From: Amycolatopsis alba DSM 44262
GTDB lineage: Bacteria; Actinomycetota; Actinomycetes; Mycobacteriales; Pseudonocardiaceae
Reading direction: 5' to 3'
NCBI RefSeq assembly: GCF_000384215.1
Contig: NZ_KB913032.1
Span: 2,807,665 to 2,871,664 of the forward strand
DNA length: 64,000 bases
A program made the position numbers and the translations under genes. Of this stretch, positions 28,577 to 37,964 are shown piece by piece. Position 1 is the stretch's first letter. The number at the start of each line of letters is the position of its first letter. The notes below the pieces were generated by a model. It saw only the letters and a list, made by a program, of their open reading frames with translations. It did no database searches and was not told the DNA's origin.

Positions 28577-29791
28577 CTAGGCGAGGGCCTGGGTCGGCGG
28601 GAGCCGGGCCGCACGCATCGCCGGATAGGCACCGGCGACGGCACCGACCAGCGCCGAGACCCCGACGCCGCCGAGCAGCGCGCCGACGGGGAGCACCGCC
28701 GGCCAGCCCTGGCTCAGCGCGTACCCGGACGTCACGAGGACGCCGACCAGCACCCCGGCGATCCCGCCGAGCCCGGACAACAGCACCGACTCGGCCAAGA
28801 ACTGGCCTCTCACCTGCCGTTTCGTCGCGCCGAGCGCGCGGCGCAGGCCGATCTCCCGGCGTCGCTCCAGCACCGAGATCACCATCGTGTTGGCCACCCC
28901 GACCCCGCCGACCAGCAACGCCACCCCGCCGAGCCCGAGGAACAGCGCGCTGTAGGTGTTCTCCGTCAGCTTCTGCGCTTCCAGGGCCTCCGACGGACGA
29001 CGGACCTCGACCTCGTTCGGTGCTTCCGGGTTCATCGTCTGCGCGAGCACCGAGCGGACGTTCTCGACCTGCGCGTCCTTCGCCCGGACGTACACGTTGG
29101 TCGGATGCCCCTTGAAGCCGAGAAGCCGTATCGCGGCGTCCCAGCCGACCAGCGCCGACCGCTCGATCTCGGGCGCCAGCGGCGTCGGCCCGAGGATCCC
29201 GCCCACGGTGAACCACTTCCCGCCGATGAACACCTGCGGCGGTTTCGCCTGGTCGATGTGGTCGATCCCGAGCCGCGCGGCCGCGACCGAACCCAGCACG
29301 ACGACCGGGTAGTCACGGGTCGCGTCCCGCAGGAACCGGCCGTCGCGAAGGGAGCCGCCGATGACGTCGAGCAGATCCGGCGTCGCCGCGAAGACGGACA
29401 GACCGGACGTCTCGTCCTTGCCGATCTTGTCCGTCCGCCGGACGGACGCGTCGGTGCTGCCGGTCGCGGACGCCGCCGTCACCGGCGCGATCCGCTTCGC
29501 CATCGGCACCGCGCTGTCGGGCAACGTCGCGTCGCCGCCGAACATCGTCTTGCCCGGCCCCGCCGAAAGCAGGTTGGTGCCGAGCGCGGCCAGCTGGTCT
29601 TGCAGCGCCTTCGCGCCCGACGCCGGGATCGCGAGCACCGCCACCATCGCGGCGATCCCGATCCCGATGCCGAGCGCGGACAGCACCGCGCGCATCGGCC
29701 GCGTCCGCATCCCGTGCGCGCCGAGGTTCAGCACGTCACGCGGGCCGAGCCGGGCCGGATCCGGCGTCTTGTCGAGGACGGGAGCGCTCAC
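28577..29791 (-). CDS. MacB-like ABC transporter permease
   Basis: The 404-residue protein has the MacB/FtsX layout: one N-terminal helix ([20 protein letters not shown]), a large extracytoplasmic domain (about 55-265) and three C-terminal helices, with the cytoplasmic [20 protein letters not shown] loop. Such permeases do not move substrate through the membrane but drive an extracellular partner, here the adaptor at 30471. The GTG at 29791 overlaps the ATPase stop. Confidence 0.9.
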   Translation of the reverse strand: MSAPVLDKTPDPARLGPRDVLNLGAHGMRTRPMRAVLSALGIGIGIAAMVAVLAIPASGAKALQDQLAALGTNLLSAGPGKTMFGGDATLPDSAVPMAKRIAPVTAASATGSTDASVRRTDKIGKDETSGLSVFAATPDLLDVIGGSLRDGRFLRDATRDYPVVVLGSVAAARLGIDHIDQAKPPQVFIGGKWFTVGGILGPTPLAPEIERSALVGWDAAIRLLGFKGHPTNVYVRAKDAQVENVRSVLAQTMNPEAPNEVEVRRPSEALEAQKLTENTYSALFLGLGGVALLVGGVGVANTMVISVLERRREIGLRRALGATKRQVRGQFLAESVLLSGLGGIAGVLVGVLVTSGYALSQGWPAVLPVGALLGGVGVSALVGAVAGAYPAMRAARLPPTQALA

Positions 29792-30474
29792 ACCAACACC
29801 CCCGTCCCGGTGTCGAGCCGGATCCGGCCGTCCCGCAGTTCGATCCGCCGCGGGATGCCCGCCGCGATCTCCCGGTCGTGCGTGATGATCACGACCGTCG
29901 TCCCCTGCGAACTCAGCGTGGCGAGCAGGTTGAGGATCGCCGCGCCGTTGCCCGTGTCGAGGTTCCCCGTCGGCTCGTCGGCCAGCAGGATCGACGGCGA
30001 GTTGACGACCGCCCGCGCGATCGCCACCCGCTGCCGTTCCCCGCCGGAGAGCTCGTTCGGGAAATGGGCCGCACGATGCGCGAGGCCGACCCTGTCGAGC
30101 GCCGCCAGCGCCCGCTCGTGACGTTTCCGCCGCGGCACCCCCGCGTACAGCAGCCCCGTCGCGACGTTGTCGACCGCGCTCACCCCCTCGCTGAGGAAGA
30201 ACTGCTGGAACACGAAACCGATCCACCGTGACCGCAACGCGGAAAGCTTGCGGTCCGGCAGTTTCGCCACGTCGTGCCCGCGCAGTTCGATGACGCCGCT
30301 GGTCGGCCGGTCGAGCGTCCCCATCAGCTGCAGGAGCGTGGACTTGCCGGAACCGGACGGTCCGAGGATGGCGACCATCTCTCTGTCCTCAATGGACAGT
30401 GTCACCTCGTGCAGGGCGCGTACGCCGCCGGGATAGGTGCGCGAGGCGTTGCGCACGGCCAGCACCGGGGTCAT
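29788..30474 (-). CDS. MacB/LolD-type ABC ATP-binding protein
   Basis: The 228-residue ATPase has Walker [10 protein letters not shown] near 39-47, signature LSGGERQR, Walker [13 protein letters not shown] and the switch [11 protein letters not shown], all typical of the mechanotransmission (MacB/LolD) class. It overlaps the adaptor gene by ATGA and the permease by GTGA. Confidence 0.93.
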   Translation of the reverse strand: MTPVLAVRNASRTYPGGVRALHEVTLSIEDREMVAILGPSGSGKSTLLQLMGTLDRPTSGVIELRGHDVAKLPDRKLSALRSRWIGFVFQQFFLSEGVSAVDNVATGLLYAGVPRRKRHERALAALDRVGLAHRAAHFPNELSGGERQRVAIARAVVNSPSILLADEPTGNLDTGNGAAILNLLATLSSQGTTVVIITHDREIAAGIPRRIELRDGRIRLDTGTGVLV

Positions 30475-31571
30475 GACGTCGTCACCACCCGCATCCCGGC
30501 GGCGAGACCGGTGCCGGTGACCTCGACGCGGCCATTGCTGAACAAGCCGGTCTTCACCGCGATGAGCCGTCGTTTGCCGCCTTCGTCGACCTCGACGGCG
30601 TAGCCGCCCTCTGCGAGCGCGAGCAGCGCCCCGACCGGGACCGCCAGCACTCCACTGTGGACTTCCTTGGTGAAGCGCACCGAAACCGGCGTCGAATCGA
30701 GCGACCCCGCCGCGGCCGGATCGTCCAGCTTGATCTTGACCTTGATCTTCGGCTTGCCGTCGTCCTGCCCGGCGGCGTCCTTGCCGGTCTCCGCGACCTT
30801 GCCGACGTCGGTGATCACGCCGTTCGTCGACTTGCCGCCGGTGATGTCGACCCCGACCTTGTCCCCCGCCTTGGCGATGGTCTGCTTGGCGGCGTCGAGT
30901 TTGACCTCGACGAGCCGCTCTGTGCCGGTGTACTTCAGCAATTCGCCCCCGCCGGGCCCGCCGAGCTGCGCGGCCAGCTGCGAAACCCGGATCTCGCCCG
31001 CCGCGAGGACGACGTCGCCCTGCCCGAAGGTTCCGGTCTGCTCGACGCCCAGCGACTTCTGCCACTTCTTGATCGCGGCCGCGGTGGCCGAGGTGAACTT
31101 CTTGTCGGGCGTGCCGAAACCGCCGAAACCGAGCGCCTTCAGGTTCTCTTCCAGCTGCTTGACGTCCGGTCCGTCCGTCGCCCCGTCCGCGAGGTCACGG
31201 AAGAACGGCAGCGTGCCGTAGAACAACGGGACCGGCTTGGCGTCGACGCCGTACACGGCCTTGCCGCGGGTGAGCACGGCACCGGCGTCCGGCAGGGACG
31301 TGATGGTGCCCTGTTTCCGGCCGGCGAGGGTGCTTTCCTCGCCGTAGCCCAGCTTTCCGCTCGCCTCCTCTTCCTCCTGCAGGTCGGTCTTCTCGACCTT
31401 CGCGGTCTCGACCGGCGGCGGCGCCTGACCGACCTGCTGGGCCTCCGACGTGACCCTGGTCAGCACGACCACCGACATCGTCCCGGCCACGACGACGAGA
31501 ACCGCCGCGATGATGAACCAGCGCGTCCGGCGCGAACGCCGGGCGTGGCCGGGTCCTTCGTGTTCGCTCAT
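30471..31571 (-). CDS. Membrane-anchored adaptor with peptidoglycan-binding domain
   Basis: The 366-residue protein has one N-terminal membrane helix ([20 protein letters not shown], about 18-37) followed by an external part: a short coiled or acidic segment, a peptidoglycan_binding_1-like domain ([18 protein letters not shown], then [18 protein letters not shown]; about 135-180), and HlyD/MacA-like beta-barrel segments. It probably links the permease to the cell wall or a lipoprotein. It is coupled on both sides, and the lipoprotein gene ends four bases inside it. Confidence 0.87.
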   Translation of the reverse strand: MSEHEGPGHARRSRRTRWFIIAAVLVVVAGTMSVVVLTRVTSEAQQVGQAPPPVETAKVEKTDLQEEEEASGKLGYGEESTLAGRKQGTITSLPDAGAVLTRGKAVYGVDAKPVPLFYGTLPFFRDLADGATDGPDVKQLEENLKALGFGGFGTPDKKFTSATAAAIKKWQKSLGVEQTGTFGQGDVVLAAGEIRVSQLAAQLGGPGGGELLKYTGTERLVEVKLDAAKQTIAKAGDKVGVDITGGKSTNGVITDVGKVAETGKDAAGQDDGKPKIKVKIKLDDPAAAGSLDSTPVSVRFTKEVHSGVLAVPVGALLALAEGGYAVEVDEGGKRRLIAVKTGLFSNGRVEVTGTGLAAGMRVVTTS

Positions 31572-32119
31572 TTCGCTGGGGCCGCCCTCATGGTCATGCC
31601 GAGACCGCAGGCCTTCGCCGCTTCTTCGAACTTCTTCGGGTCACCGTTCGCGTCACCCAGCGCGATGGCGGTGCCGCCCTTGCCCGCCGGTTCGGGGTCA
31701 GGGAAGTCGATGCCGTGGTCGCGCATGCACTTCGCTTCCTTGCGCATCTTGTCGAGCTCTTCCGGCGTCGGCGGCTTGATCTCGCCGCCGTTCGGCAGCA
31801 GCTTGCGGCACGCCTCGCTCGCGTCGTTCATCTTCTTCTCGTCGAAACCACCTTCGCCCGCCTCGATGGAGATCGTGTTCTGCTCGCCGCCGGCCTTGGG
31901 ATCCGGCATGTTGATCCCGTGCTCGCGCATGCATTTGGCGTAGTTGCGCATCTTGTCCTCATCGGACACGTTGTCGGCCTGTTTCCCGTCGCCGGCACCG
32001 GCGGCGGGCGGCGAGGAGATCGAGGCGACCTTGTCGCCACCGTCCCCGCCACCGCCGCAGCCGGCCACCAGCGCGAAGACCGCTCCGGCGATCAGTACCG
32101 CCATCGGTCGTTTCCGCAT
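31568..32119 (-). CDS. Lipoprotein with two CMRxHG repeats
   Basis: This 183-residue lipoprotein (signal ending ALVAGC, cysteine near 21) contains a tandem duplication: YAKCMREHGINMPDPK ... ASEACRKL and EAKCMRDHGIDFPDPE ... AAKACGLG. Each unit is about 60-70 residues with a cysteine pair that may form a disulfide or bind a metal or ligand. It is the first gene of the MacB-type operon and thus a good candidate for its extracellular partner. Related repeat lipoproteins accompany MacB-like operons in other actinobacteria, but their role is unknown to me. Confidence 0.85.
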   Translation of the reverse strand: MRKRPMAVLIAGAVFALVAGCGGGGDGGDKVASISSPPAAGAGDGKQADNVSDEDKMRNYAKCMREHGINMPDPKAGGEQNTISIEAGEGGFDEKKMNDASEACRKLLPNGGEIKPPTPEELDKMRKEAKCMRDHGIDFPDPEPAGKGGTAIALGDANGDPKKFEEAAKACGLGMTMRAAPAK

Positions 32120-32349
32120 CGCTGCTCCTTCGGTCGTCTTGGCGACCCGATTTCTACGGAGGCGGCGATTCCGGCGCGGTAAGCGAAGTCGCTTATCCCC
32201 CGCTTACGGTCCCACTCAGCGAGACAGAGATCCGATCTATCTGCCGTCTTTCCGGGTGAACTAGCACCCTGGCGAGCCTTTCGGGGGTTCACATCGGACC
32301 TCTGGGTTCTTACAGTCCCTGGCGACCACACCTCAGCGAGGAGGAGTGC

Positions 32350-34155
32350 ATGAATCGCCGCAAGCCGCTCCGGGCCCTGGCGGCCCTCGTCATCGCGACC
32401 ACCGCACTGGGCGTCCTGCCCGCCGTCACGGAGGCCGCGCCACTCCCGTCGGATCACGCTTACGACGACCCGTTCACCGCCGATCGGACGCGCTGGTGGC
32501 GCGACGACCGGTTCGGTCAGTTCATCCATTTCGGCGCGTACTCCCAGCTGCAGGGGAAGTACACCCGCCCTGATGGAAGCGTTTGCCAAGACGCCGAATG
32601 GATCCAGCGGAACTGCCAGATCCCGCGCGCCGAGTACGAGCAGATGGCCGCGAAGTTCAACCCGTCCGGCTTCGACGCGAACACCATCGCGCAGACGGCG
32701 AAGGACGCCGGGCAGAAGTACGTGGTGATCACGTCGAAGCACCACGAGGGCTACGCGATGTGGCCGACGAAGGTCAACAAGTTCAACCTCCGCGATCATT
32801 CGGCGTTCGACAAGAAGCGCGACATCCTCGCCGAGCTGAAACGCGCGACGGCCGCACGGGACGTCAAACTCGGCTTCTACTACTCGATCTGGGACTGGCA
32901 CGATCCCGATTTCCCGGATCCGGCGACGTTCCCGAAGTACAAGGAGCGGATGTACGCCCAGCTCAAGGAACTCGTCGACAACTACCACCCGGCGGTGCTG
33001 TGGTTCGACGGCGAATGGAGCACCGACCGGCCCAACAACCCCTGGACGGAAAGGGACGGCGAGGAGCTGGAAGCCTACGTCCGGAGCCTCGATCCGTCCA
33101 TTGTGGTCAACAACCGCGTCGGCAAACGCCGGGTGGTCGACGGCGACACGGGAACGCCCGAACAGGAGATCCCGGACAAGCCCGTCGACGGGCAGCTGTG
33201 GGAATCGTGCATGACCCTCAACGGCAGCTGGGGTTACACGGAATGGGACCACAACTGGAAATCCTCGGCGGATCTGACCAGGAAACTGCTCTCGATCGCC
33301 GGTCGCAGCGGCAATTTCCTGCTCAACGTCGGCCCTGATCGCAACGGCCGGGTGCCCCAGGAATCCGTCGACAGGCTGAAGCAGATGGGACAGTGGCTGC
33401 GGACGGCCAAACAGTCCTCCGCCGTCTACGGAGCGGGCGCGCCGGGCCTCGTCGCCGAACCGGACTGGGGCGTCGTCAGCCGCCGCGGCGACAAGCTTTA
33501 CGCGTCGGTGTTCGATTGGCCCGCTTCGGGCGGCTCACTGACACTCGACGCGTTGGCGCCTTTCCGGGTCCGCGACGCGCGAGTGCTCGGGAGCGGGCAG
33601 CGCGTGAGGGTCGAGCAGACGTCCGGAAGCGTGAAACTCACGCCGTCGGGCGGCCGGACGAACGACGTCGCGACCGTCATCGAACTGAGTGTCGACCCGC
33701 TCTCGCAGGCCCCCGCCGGACGCGGAACCGGGCTGACCGCCGAGTACTGGCCGAACCCGGACTTCACCGGGACACCGACGGTGCGCCGGACCGAGCCGGG
33801 CGTGAACCACAACTGGAAGTTCACCGGATCACCCGACGCGAAGATCCCGGCGGAGAGCTTCTCGTCGCGGTGGAGCGGCCAGGTCACCGCGCGGGACACC
33901 GGCAAGCACACGTTCACCACGGTTTCGGACGACACCGTGCGGCTGTGGGTCGACGGGAAACTCCTGATCGACAACACCATCCCGCACGGCCCGAGTGTCG
34001 ACAAAGCGACTCTCGACCTGGTCGCCGGGAAGTCGTACGCGATCCGGCTCGAACAGACCGAACGGGGCGGTGAGGCGTCGATGAAACTGCTGTGGTCCAG
34101 CCCGAACACTCCGCAGCAGGTGATCCCGGCGCGGCAGTTGCGCCCGGTCGGCTGA
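32350..34155 (+). CDS. Secreted alpha-L-fucosidase (GH29) with PA14 domain
   Basis: The 601-residue exported enzyme has a signal peptide ending near EAA (residue 30). The GH29 barrel shows RFGQFIHFGAYS, ITSKHHEGYAMWP and LWFDGEW, with the nucleophile Asp220. From about residue 461 a PA14 domain (GLTAEYWPNPDFTG through VRLWVDGKLLIDN) probably binds carbohydrate. The enzyme would release fucose from external glycans. GAGGAG precedes the ATG. It is divergent from the MacB-type operon across a 230-base gap. Confidence 0.92.
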   Translation: MNRRKPLRALAALVIATTALGVLPAVTEAAPLPSDHAYDDPFTADRTRWWRDDRFGQFIHFGAYSQLQGKYTRPDGSVCQDAEWIQRNCQIPRAEYEQMAAKFNPSGFDANTIAQTAKDAGQKYVVITSKHHEGYAMWPTKVNKFNLRDHSAFDKKRDILAELKRATAARDVKLGFYYSIWDWHDPDFPDPATFPKYKERMYAQLKELVDNYHPAVLWFDGEWSTDRPNNPWTERDGEELEAYVRSLDPSIVVNNRVGKRRVVDGDTGTPEQEIPDKPVDGQLWESCMTLNGSWGYTEWDHNWKSSADLTRKLLSIAGRSGNFLLNVGPDRNGRVPQESVDRLKQMGQWLRTAKQSSAVYGAGAPGLVAEPDWGVVSRRGDKLYASVFDWPASGGSLTLDALAPFRVRDARVLGSGQRVRVEQTSGSVKLTPSGGRTNDVATVIELSVDPLSQAPAGRGTGLTAEYWPNPDFTGTPTVRRTEPGVNHNWKFTGSPDAKIPAESFSSRWSGQVTARDTGKHTFTTVSDDTVRLWVDGKLLIDNTIPHGPSVDKATLDLVAGKSYAIRLEQTERGGEASMKLLWSSPNTPQQVIPARQLRPVG

Positions 34156-34181
34156 GCCACGCCGTCCACCGGCGCCGGCCA

Positions 34182-34236
34182 TGTCGCGAAAGCCACTTTC
34201 GAGACGTCTGATGTCCCGAAAGTGGCTTTCGCGACA
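34182..34236. repeat. Palindromic repeat, GCGAAAGTGGCTTTCGC family, copy 3
   Basis: 24-bp arms (34182-34205 and 34213-34236) with one mismatch and a 7-base loop, 27 bases after the fucosidase stop, where it could terminate transcription. Confidence 0.85.
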
Positions 34237-34249
34237 CCGAGCGCCTGTC

Positions 34250-34454
34250 GGGTCTCGTGAGTGGTCAGGCCGATTCTCTTGAGGAGCAGGTGTCGTGTTC
34301 GGGCGAGACGGGCGATCACTCGTGATCAGACGGCGATCACGCGTGATCAGAGACGTAACTCGCGTGATCAGACGGCGATCACCGAGTTCGCCGTCTGATC
34401 ACGCGAGATCCGTTCCTGATCACGCGAGTTACGTCCTCGCCACTCACGAGACCC
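34250..34454. repeat. 205-bp repeat with inverted ends and 21-bp phased TGATCA units
   Basis: Perfect 15-bp inverted ends (GGGTCTCGTGAGTGG at 34250-34264, its complement at 34440-34454) enclose an ordered array. TGATCA occurs at 34323, 34344 and 34365 (21-base steps), then at 34396 and 34417 (21-base step) in the opposite sense around a dyad. Twenty-base perfect inner arms exist (CTCGCGTGATCAGACGGCGA and complement). No gene-like frame is evident. The inner 120 bases recur nearly unchanged at 46441-46570. Confidence 0.8.
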
Positions 34455-34491
34455 GCCCCTGTTCACCAGGCAAGCAGCCCCGCCGGAACGC

Positions 34492-34544
34492 GTTGCGAAA
34501 GCCACTTTCACAACGTTGAAGGTTGCGAAAGTGGCTTTCGCAAC
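34492..34544. repeat. Palindromic repeat, GCGAAAGTGGCTTTCGC family, copy 4
   Basis: 23-bp arms (34492-34514 and 34522-34544) with one mismatch and a 7-base loop, 82 bases before the response regulator start. Together with the two preceding elements it fills the 471-base gap at 34156-34626; I see no gene there. Confidence 0.85.
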
Positions 34545-34626
34545 ACCACCTGTCCGCCGATACCGCACCGGTCCGGGTGACCCGCGCTTATCCCGCGCTT
34601 ACCCCCCTGCGGGGCAGACTGACCTG

Positions 34627-35286
34627 GTGCGAGTGCTGGTAGTGGAAGACGAGCGCCTGCTGGCGGACACGATCGCCGAGGGCCTGCGACGGTTCTCCAT
34701 GGCCGTCGACGTCTGCTACGACGGCGGACAGGCCCTGGACCGGGTGGGGGTGCACGGCTACGACGTCGTCGTGCTCGACAGGGACCTCCCCGTCGTGCAC
34801 GGCGACGAGGTCTGCGCCGCGGTGATCGGGACCGGCGGCGAGGCCAGGGTCCTCATGCTCACCGCGGCCGCCGACGTCAACGACCGGGTCGCCGGGCTTG
34901 GCCTCGGCGCCGACGACTACCTGACGAAGCCGTTCGCGTTCGCCGAGCTCGTCGCGCGGGTGCAGGCGCTGTCGCGGCGCGCGCGGCCGGCGCTGCCGCC
35001 GGTACTGGAACGCGGCGGTGTCGTCCTCGACCTGCCCCGGCACCAGGCGTCCCGCGATGGCCGGTTCCTTCCCTTGTCCCCCAAGGAATTCGCGGTTCTG
35101 GAGGTGCTGATGCGCGCCGAAGGGACCGTGGTCAGCGCGGAAGAACTGCTGGAGAAGGCGTGGGACGAGCACGCCGATCCGTTCACGAACGCCGTCCGGG
35201 TGGCGATGATGACGTTGCGCCGCAAACTCGGCGAACCGCCGCTGATCGAGACCGTTCCCGGCGCCGGTTACCGGTTCGGGTCATGA
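34627..35286 (+). CDS. Response regulator, OmpR type
   Basis: The 219-residue protein has a receiver domain beginning VRVLVVEDERLLAD with Asp51 (VVVLDRDLP) and a winged-helix DNA-binding domain (LSPKEFAVLEVLMRAEGTVV ... VRVAMMTLRRKLG ... ETVPGAGYRF). The GTG at 34627 is preferred since the receiver starts exactly there. ATGA overlap couples it to the kinase. Targets are unknown; the fucosidase and MacB operon nearby are possible. Confidence 0.92.
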   Translation: MRVLVVEDERLLADTIAEGLRRFSMAVDVCYDGGQALDRVGVHGYDVVVLDRDLPVVHGDEVCAAVIGTGGEARVLMLTAAADVNDRVAGLGLGADDYLTKPFAFAELVARVQALSRRARPALPPVLERGGVVLDLPRHQASRDGRFLPLSPKEFAVLEVLMRAEGTVVSAEELLEKAWDEHADPFTNAVRVAMMTLRRKLGEPPLIETVPGAGYRFGS

Positions 35287-36446
35287 AGCCACTCCGGCTT
35301 TCCCTGCGCACCAAGCTGACCGCGCTCTACGGCGGGGCGTTCCTGGTCGTCGGGCTCGCGTTGCTGATCGTCAACTACCTGCTGGTGAGCTCGAAGCTGC
35401 CGGACACGGCCGCCTTCGCCGACACCGCCGCGGGCATCTCGGTCCAGCGCGCCCAGGCGTACCCGATGGACACGGCGACCATCATGCCCGTCGAGCGCGC
35501 ACAGGCCACCCAGCTGGTCGCGACCTCGATCACCGAATACCGCTCGGACGTGCTTTCGACACTGCTGTGGCAATCGCTGGTGGCGCTGGCGATCGCCGGC
35601 GCGCTCGCGGTGCTGTTCGGCTGGCTGATGGCGAGCCGGGTGCTGCGACCGCTGCACGCGATCACTTCGACCGCGCGAAAACTCGAGGTCGAGAACCTCG
35701 ACCGGCGGATCGACCTCGACGGCCCCGACGACGAACTCAAGGAACTCGCGGACACCTTCGACGGCATGCTCGACCGGCTCGCCGTGTCGTTCGAGAGCCA
35801 GAAACGCTTTGTCGCCAACGCTTCCCACGAACTGCGGACCCCTCTGGCCGTGCAGCGCACACTGGTCGAGGTGGCGATGGCCGACCCCGACGTCAGCCCG
35901 GAGGTCCGGAAACTCGGCGAACACCTGATCTACACCAACGAACGCAGCGAACGGATGATCGAAGGCCTGCTCGTGCTCGCCCGCAGCGATCGCGGCCTCG
36001 CCGCGCGCGGCCCCGTCCGACTGGACGAGGTCGCGGCGACGGTGATCCGGTCCGCGACGGCGATGGCCGAGGAAGCGGGGGTCACGGTGGAGTCGCGGCT
36101 GCGGCCGCGGACGGTGTCCGGCGACCCCGTGCTGCTGGAACGGCTGGTCACGAACCTCGTGCACAACGCCATCACCTACAACCGCGAGGGCGGCTGGATC
36201 CACGTCGACATCGGCGGCGATCCGGCGCTGGTGGTGCGCAACACCGGCCCGCAGGTGCCACTGGACGCCGTCCCCGCGCTGTTCGAGCCGTTCCGGCGGC
36301 TCTCCGGCGACCGGACCGGCGACTCGCGCAACGCCGGGCTCGGGCTGTCGATCGTCCGGTCCATCGCCAAGGCGCACGGAGGGACCGCGGGCGCGGAACC
36401 CGGCGGCCGGGGCGGCGGACTGGTCGTCCGGGTGCGGCTGCCTTAG
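35283..36446 (+). CDS. Sensor histidine kinase, OmpR-partner type
   Basis: The 387-residue kinase has two membrane helices (about 13-36 and 95-117) flanking a small extracellular loop of about 60 residues, a HAMP domain, the phosphoacceptor His182 (ANASHELRTPL), and a HATPase with NLVHNAITYN and GLGLSIVRSIAKAHGG. It partners the regulator upstream. The G1 box is altered: DPALVVRNTGPQVP instead of DxGxG, so ATP binding may differ. Confidence 0.92.
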   Translation: MKPLRLSLRTKLTALYGGAFLVVGLALLIVNYLLVSSKLPDTAAFADTAAGISVQRAQAYPMDTATIMPVERAQATQLVATSITEYRSDVLSTLLWQSLVALAIAGALAVLFGWLMASRVLRPLHAITSTARKLEVENLDRRIDLDGPDDELKELADTFDGMLDRLAVSFESQKRFVANASHELRTPLAVQRTLVEVAMADPDVSPEVRKLGEHLIYTNERSERMIEGLLVLARSDRGLAARGPVRLDEVAATVIRSATAMAEEAGVTVESRLRPRTVSGDPVLLERLVTNLVHNAITYNREGGWIHVDIGGDPALVVRNTGPQVPLDAVPALFEPFRRLSGDRTGDSRNAGLGLSIVRSIAKAHGGTAGAEPGGRGGGLVVRVRLP

Positions 36447-36635
36447 ATTCCCCCGATCGTGACTGTGTGTGTCCAGCGCGTCACGCGGCGAGCCGCCGAT
36501 TACTCCAGCAGAATGCACTTGCGGTCATGAACAAAATAGTGAGCAGGACACATGACATCGGCGCGCCTCACACGTCAAGGCGACGCGCCGTTTTAACGTG
36601 GACACCCACAAAGGTGAAGAATCGGGGAGGCGAGA
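36447..36635. other. sepH upstream region
   Basis: This 189-base gap contains no gene. A GGGGAGG ribosome-binding site lies just before the sepH ATG at 36636. No defined promoter could be assigned. Confidence 0.4.
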
Positions 36636-37481
36636 ATGCGAGCGCTACGGGTGGTCGGGCTGCACGAGGACGGTAAGTCCATCGTGTGCGAAGACCCGGC
36701 GAGCCGCACGCGCTTCCTCCTCCCCGCGGACGAGAGGTTGCGAGCGGCGGCGAGGGGTGACATCACCCGCCTCGGCCAGATCGAGATCGAGTTGGAGAGC
36801 CAAATGCGGCCACGCGAGATCCAGGCACGAATCCGGGCCGGTGAGTCCGTGGAACAGGTCGCGAGCAGTGCGGGCGTGACCGTGCAGCGCGTCGAGCGCT
36901 TCGCGTACCCCGTCCTGCTCGAGCGCTCCCGCACCGCCGAACTGGCCCAGCGCGCGCACCCGATCCGCGAAGACGGCCCCGACGTGCAGACGCTCGGCGA
37001 GGTCATGGCGCACTCGTTCGGTCTCCGCGGCCACGACTACAGCCAAGCGACCTGGGACTCCTGGCGCGGCGACGACGGCAAGTGGGTCGTCGTGCTGAGC
37101 TGGAAGGCAGGCCGTTCGGACAACCGCGCGCACTGGTCGTTCGCGCCCGGCGCGCACGGCGGCACCGTGCAGGCGCTCGACGAGAACGCCGAAGTCCTGC
37201 TCAACCCCAACGCCTACCGCGCCCCGCGCACGGTCCGGGCGCTGGAACCGGCCAAGGACGCCGTCGTCCAGCCCACTCTCGACAGTGCTCCGGACGAGCC
37301 GGTCGCGAAGGTGATCGACGCGCCGATCGCGGAGCCTGAAGAAGATGTCGAGTCACCACTTCCGGCTGACGAGCCGGAGGAAGTGGCCGAACCGGCTCCA
37401 CGGGCGAAGGGGAAGAAGAACCACCCCATCGTTCCATCCTGGGAAGACGTCCTACTGGGCGTCCGATCGCAACGAGGTTGA
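36636..37481 (+). CDS. sepH: Septation protein SepH
   Basis: The 281-residue protein matches SepH (formerly DUF3071), an actinobacterial division protein that binds FtsZ and promotes filament assembly. Visible parts are the N-terminal LRVVGLHEDGKSIVCEDP, a helix-turn-helix-like middle (RPREIQARIRAGESVEQVA), WSFAPGAHGGTVQALDENA, then an acidic low-complexity linker and a conserved C-terminal tip PSWEDVLLGVR. The linker is about 90 residues. It stands near serC and the SpoU methyltransferase, as in mycobacteria. Confidence 0.93.
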   Translation: MRALRVVGLHEDGKSIVCEDPASRTRFLLPADERLRAAARGDITRLGQIEIELESQMRPREIQARIRAGESVEQVASSAGVTVQRVERFAYPVLLERSRTAELAQRAHPIREDGPDVQTLGEVMAHSFGLRGHDYSQATWDSWRGDDGKWVVVLSWKAGRSDNRAHWSFAPGAHGGTVQALDENAEVLLNPNAYRAPRTVRALEPAKDAVVQPTLDSAPDEPVAKVIDAPIAEPEEDVESPLPADEPEEVAEPAPRAKGKKNHPIVPSWEDVLLGVRSQRG

Positions 37482-37484
37482 ATC

Positions 37485-37526
37485 CGCACGTGATGGCCCC
37501 TTCCGGTGGAGGGGCCATCACGTGCG
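37485..37526. terminator. Hairpin between convergent sepH and the MmcQ/YjbR gene
   Basis: A perfect 16-bp stem (37485-37500 with 37511-37526) and a 10-base loop. It begins three bases after the sepH stop and contains the stop codon of the opposing gene (37518-37520). Confidence 0.8.
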
Positions 37527-37886
37527 TCCGGGGACCAGTGCGATCAAGGATTTCGGCGCCACGAGGCAATAGGCGTCGGTGACGATCAGCTCGATCTCGG
37601 CCCAGTCGACGTCGATGTCCAGCCGGACCCCGATCCAGCCACTGTGCCCGACGTACGGCGGCCGGAAGAACCGCTCCGGCTCCGCGCCCACCAGTTCCTC
37701 CTGCACCCCTGGCGGCGCCGGGCACCAGAACGCGACCTTGTCGTCATGATGGTGGTGGTCGGCGTACTTGACGAACGTCTTCTTGCCGCGCACGAACCAC
37801 GCCGGCTCGCCGTGGCTGAGCCGTTCGGTGGCTTCCGGCAGCGCGAGGCAAAGCCGTCTGAGTGAAACGAGCGGGTCACCGGCCAT
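37518..37886 (-). CDS. MmcQ/YjbR family protein
   Basis: The 122-residue protein fits the MmcQ/YjbR (CyaY-like fold) family: LCLALPEATERLSHGEPAWF, then GKKTFVKYA, a histidine run DHHHHDDKVAFWC and GWIGVRLD. Members are sometimes annotated as DNA-binding but function is unproven. I chose the ATG at 37886; the extra upstream codons lack family sequence. Alone on its strand, opposite sepH. Confidence 0.85.
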   Translation of the reverse strand: MAGDPLVSLRRLCLALPEATERLSHGEPAWFVRGKKTFVKYADHHHHDDKVAFWCPAPPGVQEELVGAEPERFFRPPYVGHSGWIGVRLDIDVDWAEIELIVTDAYCLVAPKSLIALVPGRT

Positions 37887-37964
37887 GATCTCAGTATCCT
37901 CGTGCCGGCCCCCGCGGGCTCGCCCGAAACCGCGGTCACCTCGCGCCACAGCCGTCTTCGATCT

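Noticed and set aside
34310..34440. Regular TGATCA repeats as a CRISPR array
   Set aside because: Units are inverted about a centre, no unique spacers of constant length exist and no cas genes are near.
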